DNA from: Orlajensenia stereocauli
Lineage (GTDB): Bacteria; Actinomycetota; Actinomycetes; Actinomycetales; Microbacteriaceae
DNA: 64,000 nucleotides
NCBI RefSeq assembly: GCF_039548895.1
Contig: NZ_JBCLVG010000001.1
Reading direction: 5' to 3' (one strand)
Below the pieces are notes generated by a model that was given only the letters and a program-made list of their open reading frames with translations, did not search any database and had not been told where the DNA came from. Positions 19,922 to 28,709 of this stretch are shown here, one piece after another (position 1 is the stretch's first letter; the number at the start of each line of letters is the position of its first letter). The position numbers and the translations under genes are program-made.

Positions 19922-21193
19922 GTGAGCTCTCGAGTGACGGCACCGGCCGAGACACCGGCGGAGGATCCGCTCGACCCTCCGACCCGCGGCGAGCGCATGA
20001 GCGCCGAGATGCGCGAGCGCGTCGAGTCGCTCGGCGAGCGCTTCGAGGAGCCGATCCAGACCGTCACCACGATCACGCAGAAGACCATGGCGCTGTTCCC
20101 CGTGCGGGTCTGGCGCTGGTTCCTGTTCCGGAACGGCTTCCTGCTCTCGGCGGGCATGAGCTACCAGGCGATCTTCGCGGTGTTCGCGGCCGTCTACGTC
20201 GTCTTCGCGGCCACCGGCATCTGGCTCGGCGGTGATCCGGCCACCCTCGACGCCCTCATCAACCTGATCAACACCTACGTGCCCGGACTCATCGCCGAGG
20301 GGGGAGCGATCACGCCGGACCAGCTGACGGCCATCGCCGACTCGTCGACGAGCCTGTTCGGGTGGACCGGTGCCGTCGCCCTCGCGGGATTCATCTGGAC
20401 CGCGATCGGGTGGATCACGTACTCGCGAACGGCCGTACGCAGCCTGTTCGGCCTGCCGAAGGACATGCGCTCGTACGTGCTCCTGAAGGCGCGCGACCTG
20501 CTGGCCGCCCTCGCCTTCGGTGCCATGCTCCTCGTCGGTTCCCTGCTGTCAGTGGCGAGCACGGCAGCCGCCACCTGGGTCTTCACGCTGCTCGGCTTGG
20601 ACATGGCGAACTGGCTGGTGCAGGCCTCCATCGGAGGCGCCGGCTTCCTCGTCGTCCTGGTGATCAACACGGCCGTCCTCCTCGCGATGTTCCGGTTCCT
20701 GTCCGGCGCCAGCGTCAAATGGAGCCGCCTGTGGAGCGGATCCGTGCTCGGCGGTGTCGCGATGTACGTGCTGCAGATCGGAGCCGGCTACCTCGTCGGC
20801 AGCGCCACGAGCAATCCGTTGTTCGCGACGTTCACAGTCTTCATCGGACTCCTCCTGTGGTTCCGGCTGACGGCGATCGTGACGCTGGTCGCCGCATCCT
20901 GGATCTACGTCGCCGCCAGTGATCGCAGTGAGTCGCTGCGCAGGGTCACCCCGGCGCAACTGGAGGCCGAGCGGCGGCAGGCGGAGCGCGAGGCGCTCAT
21001 CCTCGCGACCCAGGTCGAGCTGCGGGAGGCCCGAGAGGAGGCCGCACGGGTCGGGTGGGTCCGCCGCGCCACCCTCCGACGCCGGATCGCGCGGCTGCAG
21101 GCTGAGCTCGACGACCTGCAGGCCGCGTCGACGACGGAGGATTCCGTGGGCCGTCCTCCGACGACTCCTGCCGCCTCTCCGACCCTGCGCTGA
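19922..21193 (+). CDS. YihY/BrkB family inner-membrane protein
   Basis: A 423-residue protein with six hydrophobic segments between about residues 65 and 325, including RNGFLLSAGMSYQAIFAVF, typical of the YihY/BrkB (formerly ribonuclease BN) family. Its function is not established; despite old names it is not a tRNA nuclease. The last 90 residues are charged and Glu/Arg/Ala-rich, predicted as a cytoplasmic coiled coil. The start is GTG 19922, with TACGCT six bases upstream and no ribosome site, suggesting a leaderless mRNA; the frame opens upstream to 19856. Confidence 0.83.
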   Translation: MSSRVTAPAETPAEDPLDPPTRGERMSAEMRERVESLGERFEEPIQTVTTITQKTMALFPVRVWRWFLFRNGFLLSAGMSYQAIFAVFAAVYVVFAATGIWLGGDPATLDALINLINTYVPGLIAEGGAITPDQLTAIADSSTSLFGWTGAVALAGFIWTAIGWITYSRTAVRSLFGLPKDMRSYVLLKARDLLAALAFGAMLLVGSLLSVASTAAATWVFTLLGLDMANWLVQASIGGAGFLVVLVINTAVLLAMFRFLSGASVKWSRLWSGSVLGGVAMYVLQIGAGYLVGSATSNPLFATFTVFIGLLLWFRLTAIVTLVAASWIYVAASDRSESLRRVTPAQLEAERRQAEREALILATQVELREAREEAARVGWVRRATLRRRIARLQAELDDLQAASTTEDSVGRPPTTPAASPTLR

Positions 21194-21243
21194 CGGCCGC
21201 TGCACGCCCGACGACGTCGGATGCCTCCCATAGGATCGAAGGC

Positions 21244-22077
21244 ATGGCAACACCCCTGCGCATCGCATCCGTCAACGTCAACGGCATCCGTGCCGCCTAC
21301 CGCAACGGCATGGGTGCGTGGCTCGATGCGCGCGGCGTGGACATCCTCGCTCTGCAGGAGGTGCGCGCCGAGACCGAGCACGTCACCGACCTGCTCGGCG
21401 ACGAGTGGAGCGTGCTCCACGACGCCGCGACGGCCAAGGGCCGCGCCGGCGTCGCCCTCGCGAGCCGGGGAGCGGCCACCATCCACCGCGTCGAGCTCGG
21501 AGCCCCTGATTTCGACAGCGCCGGCCGGTGGCTCGAAGCCGACTTCGAGGTGGGCGGGCGCGTCGTCACGGTGGTGAGCGCCTACGTGCACTCCGGCGAG
21601 GCCGGCACCCCCAAGCAGGTCGAGAAGTACAAGTTCCTCGACGCCATGCAGGCGCGCCTGCCCGAGCTGGCCGCGCACAACGAGCTGAGCGTGGTCATGG
21701 GCGACCTCAACGTCGGGCACCGCACTCTCGACATCAAGAACTGGAAGGGCAACGTGAAGCGCGCAGGCTTCCTGCCCGAGGAGCGCGCCTACTTCGACAG
21801 GATCCTCGGAGCCGAGGGCGATGCAGACTACAACGCCGGAGCCGGACTCGGATGGGTCGACCTCGGCCGCCGCGCCGCGGGCGAGATCGACGGCCCGTAC
21901 ACCTGGTGGTCCGCCAGGGGCCAGGCGTTCGACAACGACACCGGCTGGCGCATCGACTACCAGCTGGCGACGCCGGCACTCGCGGCATCCGTCACCTCGT
22001 ACACGGTCGACCGCGCCGCCAGCTACGCCGAGCGATGGTCGGATCACGCCCCCGTCGTCGTCGACTACTCGATCTGA
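21244..22077 (+). CDS. xthA: Exodeoxyribonuclease III / AP endonuclease
   Basis: A 277-residue exonuclease-endonuclease-phosphatase fold enzyme for base-excision repair. Motifs in order: ASVNVNGIRAA (9-19), LQEVRAE with the metal-binding Glu (about 37-43), MGDLNVGH with catalytic Asp and Asn (about 155-162), and SDHAPVVVDY with the active-site His near the C-terminus. TAGGAT (21231-21236) lies seven bases before the ATG, which is consistent with a leaderless transcript. trpS follows 37 bp downstream. Confidence 0.92.
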   Translation: MATPLRIASVNVNGIRAAYRNGMGAWLDARGVDILALQEVRAETEHVTDLLGDEWSVLHDAATAKGRAGVALASRGAATIHRVELGAPDFDSAGRWLEADFEVGGRVVTVVSAYVHSGEAGTPKQVEKYKFLDAMQARLPELAAHNELSVVMGDLNVGHRTLDIKNWKGNVKRAGFLPEERAYFDRILGAEGDADYNAGAGLGWVDLGRRAAGEIDGPYTWWSARGQAFDNDTGWRIDYQLATPALAASVTSYTVDRAASYAERWSDHAPVVVDYSI

Positions 22078-22114
22078 ACCCCTCCTCTCTCTTCACACCC
22101 GAAGGTCTCCACAC

Positions 22115-23125
22115 ATGAATGACGCCCGTCCCCTTCTGTTCTCCGGAATGCAGCCGTCGAGCGACTCGCTGCACCTGGGCAACTACATCGGCGCCCTGCT
22201 CAACTGGGTCGCCATGCAGCGCGATTTCGACGCCTACTACTGCGTCGTCGACCTGCACTCGATCACCGTCGCGCAGGACCCGAAGGAGCTGCGCGCAAAC
22301 ACCCGCCAGACGGCCGCGCAGTACATCGCCGCAGGCATCGATCCGTCGCAGTGCACCCTGTTCATCCAGTCGCAGGTGCCGGCGCACGCCGAGCTCGCGT
22401 GGGTGCTGGGCAGCATCACCGGCTTCGGCGAGGCCGGGCGCATGACCCAGTTCAAGGACAAGTCGGCCAAGCAGGGTTCAGACGCGACCAGCGTCGGCCT
22501 GTTCACGTACCCCGTGCTGATGGCGGCCGACATCCTGCTGTACGGCACGGAGCAGGTGCCCGTCGGAGAGGACCAGCGCCAGCACCTCGAGCTGACCCGC
22601 ACCCTCGCGCAGCGGTTCAACAGCCGCTTCGGCGACACCTTCGTCGTTCCCGAGGCGCACATCCCGAAGGAGTCGGCCAAGATCTACGACCTGGCCAACC
22701 CCACGGCGAAGATGAGCAAGTCGGCGGCCAGCCCAGCCGGACTCGTCAACATCATGGACGACCCCAAGGTGACCGCGAAGAAGATCAAGAGCGCCGTGAC
22801 GGATGCCGACCGCGAGGTGCGCTTCGATCCCGAGAACAAGGCGGGCATCTCGAACCTCCTCTCCATCTACTCCTCGCTCAGCGGTCGCACGATCACCGCA
22901 CTGGAGCAGGAGTACGACGGTCGCGGCTACGGAGACCTCAAGAAGGATCTCGCCGAGGTGGTCGTCGACACCCTCTCCCCCGTGCGCACCCGCACGCTGG
23001 AGCTCCTGGAGGACCCGGCCGAGCTCGACAGGCTGCTCGCCGTCGGCGCCGACAAGGCGACGGCCACGGCCGAGAAGACCCTGGCCACGGTCTACGACCG
23101 CATCGGCTTCATCAGGCGCCGCTGA
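22115..23125 (+). CDS. trpS: Tryptophanyl-tRNA synthetase
   Basis: A 336-residue class Ic synthetase. The HIGH-type ATP site reads LHLGNYIGA (about 19-27) and the KMSKS loop AKMSKSA lies near 200. The sequence GLFTYPVLMAADILLY is the Trp-pocket helix. The ATG is 22115; its ribosome site (GAAGG, about 11 bases upstream) is weak. The next gene begins in the stop codon (TGATG), so trpS, the acetyltransferase and the HAD gene are probably cotranscribed. Confidence 0.95.
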   Translation: MNDARPLLFSGMQPSSDSLHLGNYIGALLNWVAMQRDFDAYYCVVDLHSITVAQDPKELRANTRQTAAQYIAAGIDPSQCTLFIQSQVPAHAELAWVLGSITGFGEAGRMTQFKDKSAKQGSDATSVGLFTYPVLMAADILLYGTEQVPVGEDQRQHLELTRTLAQRFNSRFGDTFVVPEAHIPKESAKIYDLANPTAKMSKSAASPAGLVNIMDDPKVTAKKIKSAVTDADREVRFDPENKAGISNLLSIYSSLSGRTITALEQEYDGRGYGDLKKDLAEVVVDTLSPVRTRTLELLEDPAELDRLLAVGADKATATAEKTLATVYDRIGFIRRR

Positions 23126-23703
23126 TGGAGCCCGTCGTCCTCCGCACCGAGCGGCTGGTGCTCGACCAGCCGACGGAGGCCGATGCCCGGAGCATCGTCG
23201 ACTACTGCCGGGATCCGCTGTTCGAGCGCTGGTTGACGACGCCATGGCCGTACGAGCCGCGGCACGCCGAGGGCTTCGTCGCGACGCTCGTGCCTCTCGG
23301 CTGGACGACGGGCACCGAGGCGACCTGGGCCGTGCGCACTCGTGACGACGGACCACTGATCGGCGTCATCAGCTACCGCACGCTGCGGGGCGACGTCGGG
23401 TTCTGGCTCGGAGCGGATCAGCGCGGGAACGGCTACATGCGCGAGGCCCTGGCGGCCGTCGTGCAGTGGGTGTTCGTGAGCGGTGACGTGCCGCAGACCG
23501 ACGCGGTCACGTGGGAGGCCATGGCGGGCAACAGGGACTCCGCCGCCGTCGCGCGCGCCGTGGGCTTCGCCTTCACCGGCACGGCACCGTCGTCACACCC
23601 CGTGCGCGACGGCTCGCACGTGCCGAGCTGGCACGGTGTGCTGTTGCGCTCGCACGACGCACGACAGGCGCGGGCCAGCTGGCCGGAGGAGACCCGCCTG
23701 TGA
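23125..23703 (+). CDS. GNAT-family N-acetyltransferase (RimJ/RimL-like)
   Basis: A 192-residue protein. LRTERLVLDQPTEADA (6-21) is the usual RimJ/RimL opening, and VGFWLGADQRGNGYMREAL (about 92-110) is the acetyl-CoA binding motif A with its Q/R-x-x-G-x-G/Y signature. It shares one base with the trpS stop codon and overlaps the next gene by 4 bp. The acceptor cannot be predicted; family members modify ribosomal proteins, antibiotics or small amines. Confidence 0.82.
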   Translation: MEPVVLRTERLVLDQPTEADARSIVDYCRDPLFERWLTTPWPYEPRHAEGFVATLVPLGWTTGTEATWAVRTRDDGPLIGVISYRTLRGDVGFWLGADQRGNGYMREALAAVVQWVFVSGDVPQTDAVTWEAMAGNRDSAAVARAVGFAFTGTAPSSHPVRDGSHVPSWHGVLLRSHDARQARASWPEETRL

Positions 23704-24434
23704 GTGGCATCCCCGCCGCCGTGCTGTTCGACCTCGACGACACGCTGTTCGCGCATCGGGGCGCCGTGGCCCGCGCGATCGTGGTGCAGATGGATGCCGT
23801 GGGGTTCTCGTCGCCCGACCGCGCGGGTGACGTCGCCCTGTGGCACGACCTCGAGGAACGGCACTACCACTCCTACCTGGCCGGCACTCTCGACTTCCAG
23901 GGCCAGCGTCGAGCACGAGCACGTGACTTCGCCGAAGCTCACGGCGTCGTGCTCGCCGAGGCGGCTGCCGGCGCCTGGTTCGACGACTACTTCGAGCATT
24001 ACCGTGCCGCGTGGATGCTGCACGACGACGCGCTCGATGCCCTGGCCTCGCTCAGGTCCGCCCGCAGCGATATCCGGATCGGCGTGATCACGAACGGCGA
24101 CCCCGTCTTCCAGCAGTCCAAGCTCGACACGGTCGGCCTCACTGGCCTCGTCGACGCCATCGTCGCCTCGGGCTCCCTCGGCATCACCAAGCCCGACCCG
24201 CGCATCTTCGAGTACGCCTGCGCTCAGCTCGGGGTCGAGACCGGCGATGCCGTGTACGTCGGCGACAGGCTCCGCACCGACGCCATCGGGGCGGCGGCCG
24301 CCGGTATGACGGGTGTATGGCTGAATCGCTCCGGAGTCGTTCCCGAAGCGACGGATGCCGCAGAGGCGCGCGAGCTCGGGGTGCTTGAGATCAGTGGCCT
24401 CGACGAGCTGGTGGGGGCGCTGGGAGCTCTCTGA
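23700..24434 (+). CDS. HAD-superfamily hydrolase
   Basis: A 244-residue phosphatase-like protein with all four HAD motifs: FDLDDTLF (9-16, nucleophile and acid Asp), ITNGD (about 130-134), KPDPRIF (about 163-169) and GDRLRTDAIGA (about 185-195). The helical cap between motifs I and II is of the C1 (YjjG/2-haloacid dehalogenase-like) type. The GTG start overlaps the upstream stop by 4 bp. Substrate is not predictable; small sugar or nucleotide phosphates are typical. Confidence 0.85.
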   Translation: MSGIPAAVLFDLDDTLFAHRGAVARAIVVQMDAVGFSSPDRAGDVALWHDLEERHYHSYLAGTLDFQGQRRARARDFAEAHGVVLAEAAAGAWFDDYFEHYRAAWMLHDDALDALASLRSARSDIRIGVITNGDPVFQQSKLDTVGLTGLVDAIVASGSLGITKPDPRIFEYACAQLGVETGDAVYVGDRLRTDAIGAAAAGMTGVWLNRSGVVPEATDAAEARELGVLEISGLDELVGALGAL

Positions 24435-24469
24435 GGCGCGGTGATGTGGAGTCCCGCTCGTTGAGGACC

Positions 24470-24544
24470 GAGCGAAGCGACCGTCCGAAACGCGGAGCGA
24501 AGCGACCGTCCGAAACGCCGGGCGAAGCGACCGTCGGAAGCGCG
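24470..24544. repeat. Three tandem 25-bp repeats (intergenic element, copy B)
   Basis: Three head-to-tail units of GAGCGAAGCGACCGTCCGAA followed by five more bases fill the gap between the converging HAD and glpD genes. The first two units are nearly identical; the third has several changes. The unit core matches half of the palindromic element at 266-356 and 31228-31310. Confidence 0.8.
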
Positions 24545-24564
24545 GCCGCTCCGCTCATGTCCTC

Positions 24565-26322
24565 TCAGGCGTGAGCGATCCGGCGCTCTTCGATGGTGAC
24601 GCCGTGCACGTCGTGCAGTTCTGCACGCGCATGCTCGATCTCGCCGACCCGACGGGCAGCGGACCAGTCGAGGGCATCACCGACCACATCGGCGACCTCG
24701 GCGAGCACGTCCGCGGTCACGGCTCCGACGAAGGCCAGGCTGGTGCGGCGCTTCAGCACGTCGATGAGGTGCACCACCTGCTCCTCGCGGGCCAACGCGG
24801 CGAGCTCTCCGACGCTGTACGTCGGGGCCGAGGCGAGCGGCACATCGGTGCCGTTCTTCGCGAGGTCGGCGATGAGCGACTCGGCGCGAGTGCCGTAGCG
24901 CTCGAGCAGTTCGGCGGCGCGGGTGCGGCCGAGGACTTCGCCGTGGCTGGCGAGCCACACCGTGCGAGCCGCATCCGTCGTCGGGTACCCGCGGCCACCT
25001 CCGATGGCGAGGCCCTCCGTGCTCGTCGTGCGAGCGCGACCGAGCTTGGCGAGCACCTCGTCGCCCAGGTGTTCGGCGAGGGCGCGGAAGGTCGTCCACT
25101 TGCCTCCGACGAGGCTGAGCAACGGGATCGCTCCGCCACTGCCGGGCACAGCGGCCTCCTCGATGCGGTAGTCGCGGGAGACGAAGCCGGGCTGGGTCTC
25201 GTCGTGCCGAGGAAGCGGGCGCACTCCGGCGAACCTGTAGACGATGTGCGAGCGGTTCACCGTGATGCCGGGGAAGACGTGCGAGATCAGGTCGAAGAAG
25301 TAGTCGACTTCCTCCTCGGTGGTGCGGATCGGCTTCCGCATGTCGTGCTCGAGGTCGGTCGTGCCCACGAGCACGCGCCCCTTGAGCGGGTAGATGAGCA
25401 CGATGCGGCCGTCCTCGTGCTCGAAGAAGATCTCGCGTCCGTCCGTCGCCGCGAGCAGCTCGGGGTGGTCGAGCACGATGTGCGAACCCTTGGTGCCGCC
25501 CATGAATCGGGTGGCGCCGCCCAGTGCCTCGTTGGTGAGGTCTGTCCACGGCCCCGACGCGTTGACGACGACGGATGCGGTGAAGCTGAACTCCTCGCCG
25601 GTCACGCTGTCGCGCAGGGTGACCCCATCGCCGTCAGCACCGGCAGCCTCGACGTAGTTGGCGGCGCGGGCGTGAGGGCCCGCGGCCAGGCCGTCGTTGA
25701 GTACGTCGAGTGCCAGGCGCTCCGGATCGTGCATCGAGGCGTCGTAGTACGTGGCCGTGTACTTGATGCCGGGATTCAGCGCCGGGAGCTCGGCGAGGGA
25801 GCGTTTGCGGCCGTGGAACTCGTGGCGGGGAACGCTTCCTCCGTCACGCGAGAAGGAGTCGTAGGCGGTCAGGCCCACCTTGATGAGGGCGGCACCCCGC
25901 TCGGTCGGCTTGCCGGCCTTGTGCGTCAGGAAGCGGAGCGGTGCCGAGAGGATGCCGCTGAAGGTGGAGAAGATCGGCACAGTGGTCTTGAGCGGACGCA
26001 CGTAATGCGGGGCGATCCTGACGAGGGCGTTGCGCTCCTCGACCGACTCGCGCACGAGTCGGAACTCGCCGTTCTCCAGGTACCGGATTCCGCCGTGGAT
26101 CATGTGGGACGACGCGGCCGAGGCGCCGGAGACGAAGTCGTCACGGTCGATGATGACGACGTCGACGCCCTGCAGGGCGAGGTCGCGGAACGTCGCGATG
26201 CCGTTGATGCCGGCCCCGATCACGAGCACGTCGGCGTGAGGCCGCGCACGCAGGGCCTCGACGGCCGGGCGGAGCGAGTCGGCTCCGGAGGAGGAAGTGG
26301 AAGTCGTCGACGACGTCGCCAT
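24565..26322 (-). CDS. glpD: Aerobic glycerol-3-phosphate dehydrogenase
   Basis: A 585-residue FAD flavoprotein that oxidises glycerol 3-phosphate to dihydroxyacetone phosphate and feeds electrons to quinone. The FAD motif DVLVIGAGINGIATFRDLAL lies at about 31-50, followed by GASAASSHMIHGGIRYLE, the GlpD family signature. A Ser/Thr-rich stretch precedes the domain. ATG 26322 is chosen for its ribosome site (AAGGGA, eight bases upstream); the frame to 26373 lacks one. It is divergent from a SorC-type regulator, its likely controller. Confidence 0.94.
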   Translation of the reverse strand: MATSSTTSTSSSGADSLRPAVEALRARPHADVLVIGAGINGIATFRDLALQGVDVVIIDRDDFVSGASAASSHMIHGGIRYLENGEFRLVRESVEERNALVRIAPHYVRPLKTTVPIFSTFSGILSAPLRFLTHKAGKPTERGAALIKVGLTAYDSFSRDGGSVPRHEFHGRKRSLAELPALNPGIKYTATYYDASMHDPERLALDVLNDGLAAGPHARAANYVEAAGADGDGVTLRDSVTGEEFSFTASVVVNASGPWTDLTNEALGGATRFMGGTKGSHIVLDHPELLAATDGREIFFEHEDGRIVLIYPLKGRVLVGTTDLEHDMRKPIRTTEEEVDYFFDLISHVFPGITVNRSHIVYRFAGVRPLPRHDETQPGFVSRDYRIEEAAVPGSGGAIPLLSLVGGKWTTFRALAEHLGDEVLAKLGRARTTSTEGLAIGGGRGYPTTDAARTVWLASHGEVLGRTRAAELLERYGTRAESLIADLAKNGTDVPLASAPTYSVGELAALAREEQVVHLIDVLKRRTSLAFVGAVTADVLAEVADVVGDALDWSAARRVGEIEHARAELHDVHGVTIEERRIAHA

Positions 26323-26395
26323 GGTGCATCCCTTTGTTTCGCTGGTCGGCACGCATTCGTCCCGACACGTCAAGTCTCAGCGTGGTCGCACCTTG

Positions 26396-26422
26396 TTGCA
26401 AGTGAACTGCACATACGTGCAA
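26396..26422. promoter_or_regulatory. Operator-like repeats between glpD and its divergent regulator
   Basis: TTGCAAGTGAACTGCAC and TACGTGCAA lie just before the regulator start. TGCAC (26408-26412) and GTGCA (26417-26421) form a perfect inverted repeat with a 4-bp centre, and TTGCA/TGCAA form an outer pair. The 109-bp divergent gap is the natural place for a SorC-family operator. Confidence 0.45.
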
Positions 26423-26431
26423 GATGAACGG

Positions 26432-27436
26432 ATGGCGACAGATCACCCCGACCTCACGACCCGGACGCGCGACGCACTCCGGGCTTCGCAGCTCTACTAC
26501 CTGCAGGACCTCACGATGGAGGCCATCGCCCACGAACTCGGCACCTCGCGCTCCTCGGTCTCCAGGCTGCTCAGCCATGCCCGCGAGACCGGCCTGGTCG
26601 ACATCAGGGTGCGGTCGCCCCGGGAGATGCCGAACATCATCGAACGCCAGATCCTCGAGAGCTTCGGCGTGACGGCGCACGTCGTGCCGGTACCCGATCA
26701 CACCAGCGACGTCGATCGCCTCGAGCGCGTCGCCCTCTCCGCTGCACGGATGCTCGGTGAGTACGTGGACTCGAACTCCACTCTCGGCGTGGCCTGGGGC
26801 GCCACCGTCAGTGCGGTCTCCCGGCATCTCATCCCCCGGGCCGTGCACGACACCCAGATCGTGCAGCTGAACGGGGCGGGCAACCTCACCAGTACCGGCA
26901 TCGTCTACGCGAGCGAGATCCTGCGGAGGTTCGGCGAGGCCTACAACGCCCAGGTGCAGCAGTTTCCCGTGCCGGCCTTCTTCGATGATCCCCTCACCAA
27001 GCAGGCGCTGTGGCGCGAGCGCAGCATGCAGCGGGTGCTGGCCCTGCAGGAGCACCTCGACGTCGCGCTCTTCGGAGTCGGCTCTCCGTTCGCCGAGGTT
27101 CCGAGCCACGTGTACTCGAGCAACTTCCTCGACCCCAACGACGTCGTGAGCCTGCAGGAGCAGAACGTGGTCGGAGACGTCGCGACGGTCTTCTACCGCA
27201 TCGACGGCTCGACCGACGGGATCAGCCTCAACGACAGGGGAAGTGGCCCGGCCTTCGAGGTGCTCAGGCGAACTCCTCGGCGCATCTGCGTCGTCTCGGG
27301 GGCCGCCCGTCTGGCGAGCATCCGCGGCGCCATCGCCGCAGGACTCATCACGGACCTGTACGTCGACGAGGGCACGGCGCGACTCCTGGTCGCGTCGCAC
27401 GACGACACGGGAATAGGACGCGCGTCTGTGCGTTGA
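26432..27436 (+). CDS. SorC/DeoR-type sugar-binding transcriptional regulator
   Basis: A 334-residue regulator. The N-terminal helix-turn-helix is LTMEAIAHELGTSRSSVSRL (about 24-43), followed by a SorC-type effector domain of the phosphosugar isomerase fold from about residue 60 on, with LGVAWGATVSAV and LFGVGSPF as the sugar-phosphate-binding loops. It is divergent from glpD and so likely senses glycerol 3-phosphate or a related phosphosugar and controls glpD and itself. The stop codon abuts the riboflavin operon leader. Confidence 0.85.
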   Translation: MATDHPDLTTRTRDALRASQLYYLQDLTMEAIAHELGTSRSSVSRLLSHARETGLVDIRVRSPREMPNIIERQILESFGVTAHVVPVPDHTSDVDRLERVALSAARMLGEYVDSNSTLGVAWGATVSAVSRHLIPRAVHDTQIVQLNGAGNLTSTGIVYASEILRRFGEAYNAQVQQFPVPAFFDDPLTKQALWRERSMQRVLALQEHLDVALFGVGSPFAEVPSHVYSSNFLDPNDVVSLQEQNVVGDVATVFYRIDGSTDGISLNDRGSGPAFEVLRRTPRRICVVSGAARLASIRGAIAAGLITDLYVDEGTARLLVASHDDTGIGRASVR

Positions 27437-27438
27437 TC

Positions 27439-27444
27439 TATCAT
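27439..27444 (+). promoter_or_regulatory. Putative -10 box of the riboflavin operon
   Basis: TATCAT differs from TATAAT by one base and would start transcription near 27451, six bases before the first paired base of the FMN riboswitch. No good -35 box is seen. Confidence 0.35.
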
Positions 27445-27456
27445 CGAAGACAAGAA

Positions 27457-27576
27457 CGTGCTCCGGGGTCGGTGAGAATCCGAACCGGCGGTGATAGTCC
27501 GCGACCCGCCCTCACCGGCGGTTGACCTGGTGGAATTCCGGGACCGACGGTTAAAGTCCGGATGGGAGGATGCACG
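27457..27576 (+). ncRNA. FMN riboswitch (RFN element)
   Basis: The conserved RFN blocks are all present: GGGGTCGGTGAGAATCCGAA, GGCGGTGATAGTCCGCGAC, GGTTGACCTGGTGGAATTCC, GGGACCGACGGTTAAAGTCC and GGATGGGAGGATGCACG. The outer helix P1 closes with CGTGC (27457-27461) and GCACG (27572-27576). It precedes ribD-ribE-ribBA-ribH and should lower their expression when FMN is plentiful. Confidence 0.96.
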
Positions 27577-27625
27577 CGTCGTTCGGCGTTCGCGCCGGAC
27601 GGCGGAATTGGGCTATGCCCGAGAC

Positions 27626-27653
27626 CCCGGAGCTCAACAGGATTGAGACCGGG
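27626..27653 (+). promoter_or_regulatory. Sequestor hairpin of the FMN riboswitch expression platform
   Basis: CCCGG (27626-27630) pairs with CCGGG (27649-27653), and CTCAA (27633-27637) pairs with TTGAG (27643-27647), looping out CAGGA. The hairpin ends at the base before the ribD ATG and covers its ribosome binding region. Its 5' arm, GACCCCGGAGC (27623-27633), is a perfect 11-nt complement of the aptamer's first strand GCTCCGGGGTC (27460-27470), so the two structures exclude each other. Confidence 0.75.
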
Positions 27654-28700
27654 ATGACCAGCACGACGGCCCAGCGGCTGAGCGCAGACGAGATCGAGCG
27701 CGCGATGCTGCGCGCCATCGAGATCGCCGCGAACGGCCCGGCCCGCGGGGTCAACCCGCAGGTCGGCTGCGTCATCCTGGCGGCCGAGGGCAGCATCCTC
27801 GCCGAGGGCTGGCACCGCGGCGCCGGCACTCCGCACGCGGAGGTCGACGCCCTCTCCAAGCTCTCCGACGGCCAAGCGAACGGCGCAACGGCCGTCGTCA
27901 CCCTGGAGCCGTGCAACCACACGGGTCTCACCGGACCGTGCTCCGAGGCGTTGATCGCCGCCGGGGTGTCGCGCGTCGTCTACGGCGTGAGTGATCCGGG
28001 CGACCACTCCTCCGGCGGAGCCGCGCGGCTGCATGAGGCCGGCGTCGACGTCGTCGGCGGCGTTCTCATCGCCGAGACGACGGCCCGCCTCGGCGACTGG
28101 CTCCCTGCAGCGAGGCTCAAGCGCCCTGTCGTCACGGTCAAGTGGGCGTCCAGCCTCGACGGACGAGCAGCAGCAGCCGATGGCACCAGCCAGTGGATCA
28201 CCGGGCCGGAGGCCAGGGCCGACGTGCATGCCCGTCGTGCGGCATCCGACGCCATCGGAGTGGGAACCGGCACAGTGCTCGCCGACGATCCCGCCCTCTC
28301 CGCGCGATATGCCGACGGTGGCATGTATGAGGCACAGCCCGTACCCGTGGTCTTCGGAACGCGCGAGACACCGACGGATGCCGCCGTCAGACGGGGCACC
28401 CACGAGCCGCTCTTCGCGGCAGGCGACGATCTCGCGACCGAGCTGCGCGCGCTCCACGCCCGCGGCATCCGTTCCCTGTTCATCGAGGGCGGACCGACTC
28501 TCGCCAGCGCCTTCATCGCCGCCGGCCTCGCCGACGAGGTGCTCGTCTACCTCGCCCCGGCGATCCTCGGTGGACCGCGTACTGCCATCGGCGACGTCGG
28601 AATCACGACCATCGACGATGCGTTGAGGCTCTCCATCGAGAACGTCGAGAGACTCGGCGACGACCTGCTGGTCGTCGCCACCCTGAAGAAGAAGCCGTAG
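27654..28700 (+). CDS. ribD: Bifunctional riboflavin biosynthesis deaminase/reductase
   Basis: A 348-residue two-domain enzyme for the second and third steps of riboflavin synthesis. The zinc deaminase domain (about 10-145) has HAE at 61-63 and LEPCNHTGLTGPC (about 84-96) with the zinc cysteines. The reductase domain (about 150-348) contains VKWASSLDGRAA and FIEGGPTLASAF. ATG 27654 is preferred over 27570 (inside the riboswitch) and 27615 because the sequestor hairpin abuts it and the deaminase domain starts soon after. Confidence 0.93.
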   Translation: MTSTTAQRLSADEIERAMLRAIEIAANGPARGVNPQVGCVILAAEGSILAEGWHRGAGTPHAEVDALSKLSDGQANGATAVVTLEPCNHTGLTGPCSEALIAAGVSRVVYGVSDPGDHSSGGAARLHEAGVDVVGGVLIAETTARLGDWLPAARLKRPVVTVKWASSLDGRAAAADGTSQWITGPEARADVHARRAASDAIGVGTGTVLADDPALSARYADGGMYEAQPVPVVFGTRETPTDAAVRRGTHEPLFAAGDDLATELRALHARGIRSLFIEGGPTLASAFIAAGLADEVLVYLAPAILGGPRTAIGDVGITTIDDALRLSIENVERLGDDLLVVATLKKKP

Positions 28701-28709
28701 GAGGCAGCA

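Noticed and set aside
24470..24544. Tandem repeats as a possible CRISPR array
   Set aside because: The 25-bp units touch each other with no spacers, and no cas genes are nearby. They belong to an intergenic element family.
27570..27653. Upstream in-frame ATG codons at 27570 and 27615 as the ribD start
   Set aside because: The first is inside the FMN aptamer and the second would put the regulatory hairpin inside the gene. ATG 27654 fits the domain start and the switch.
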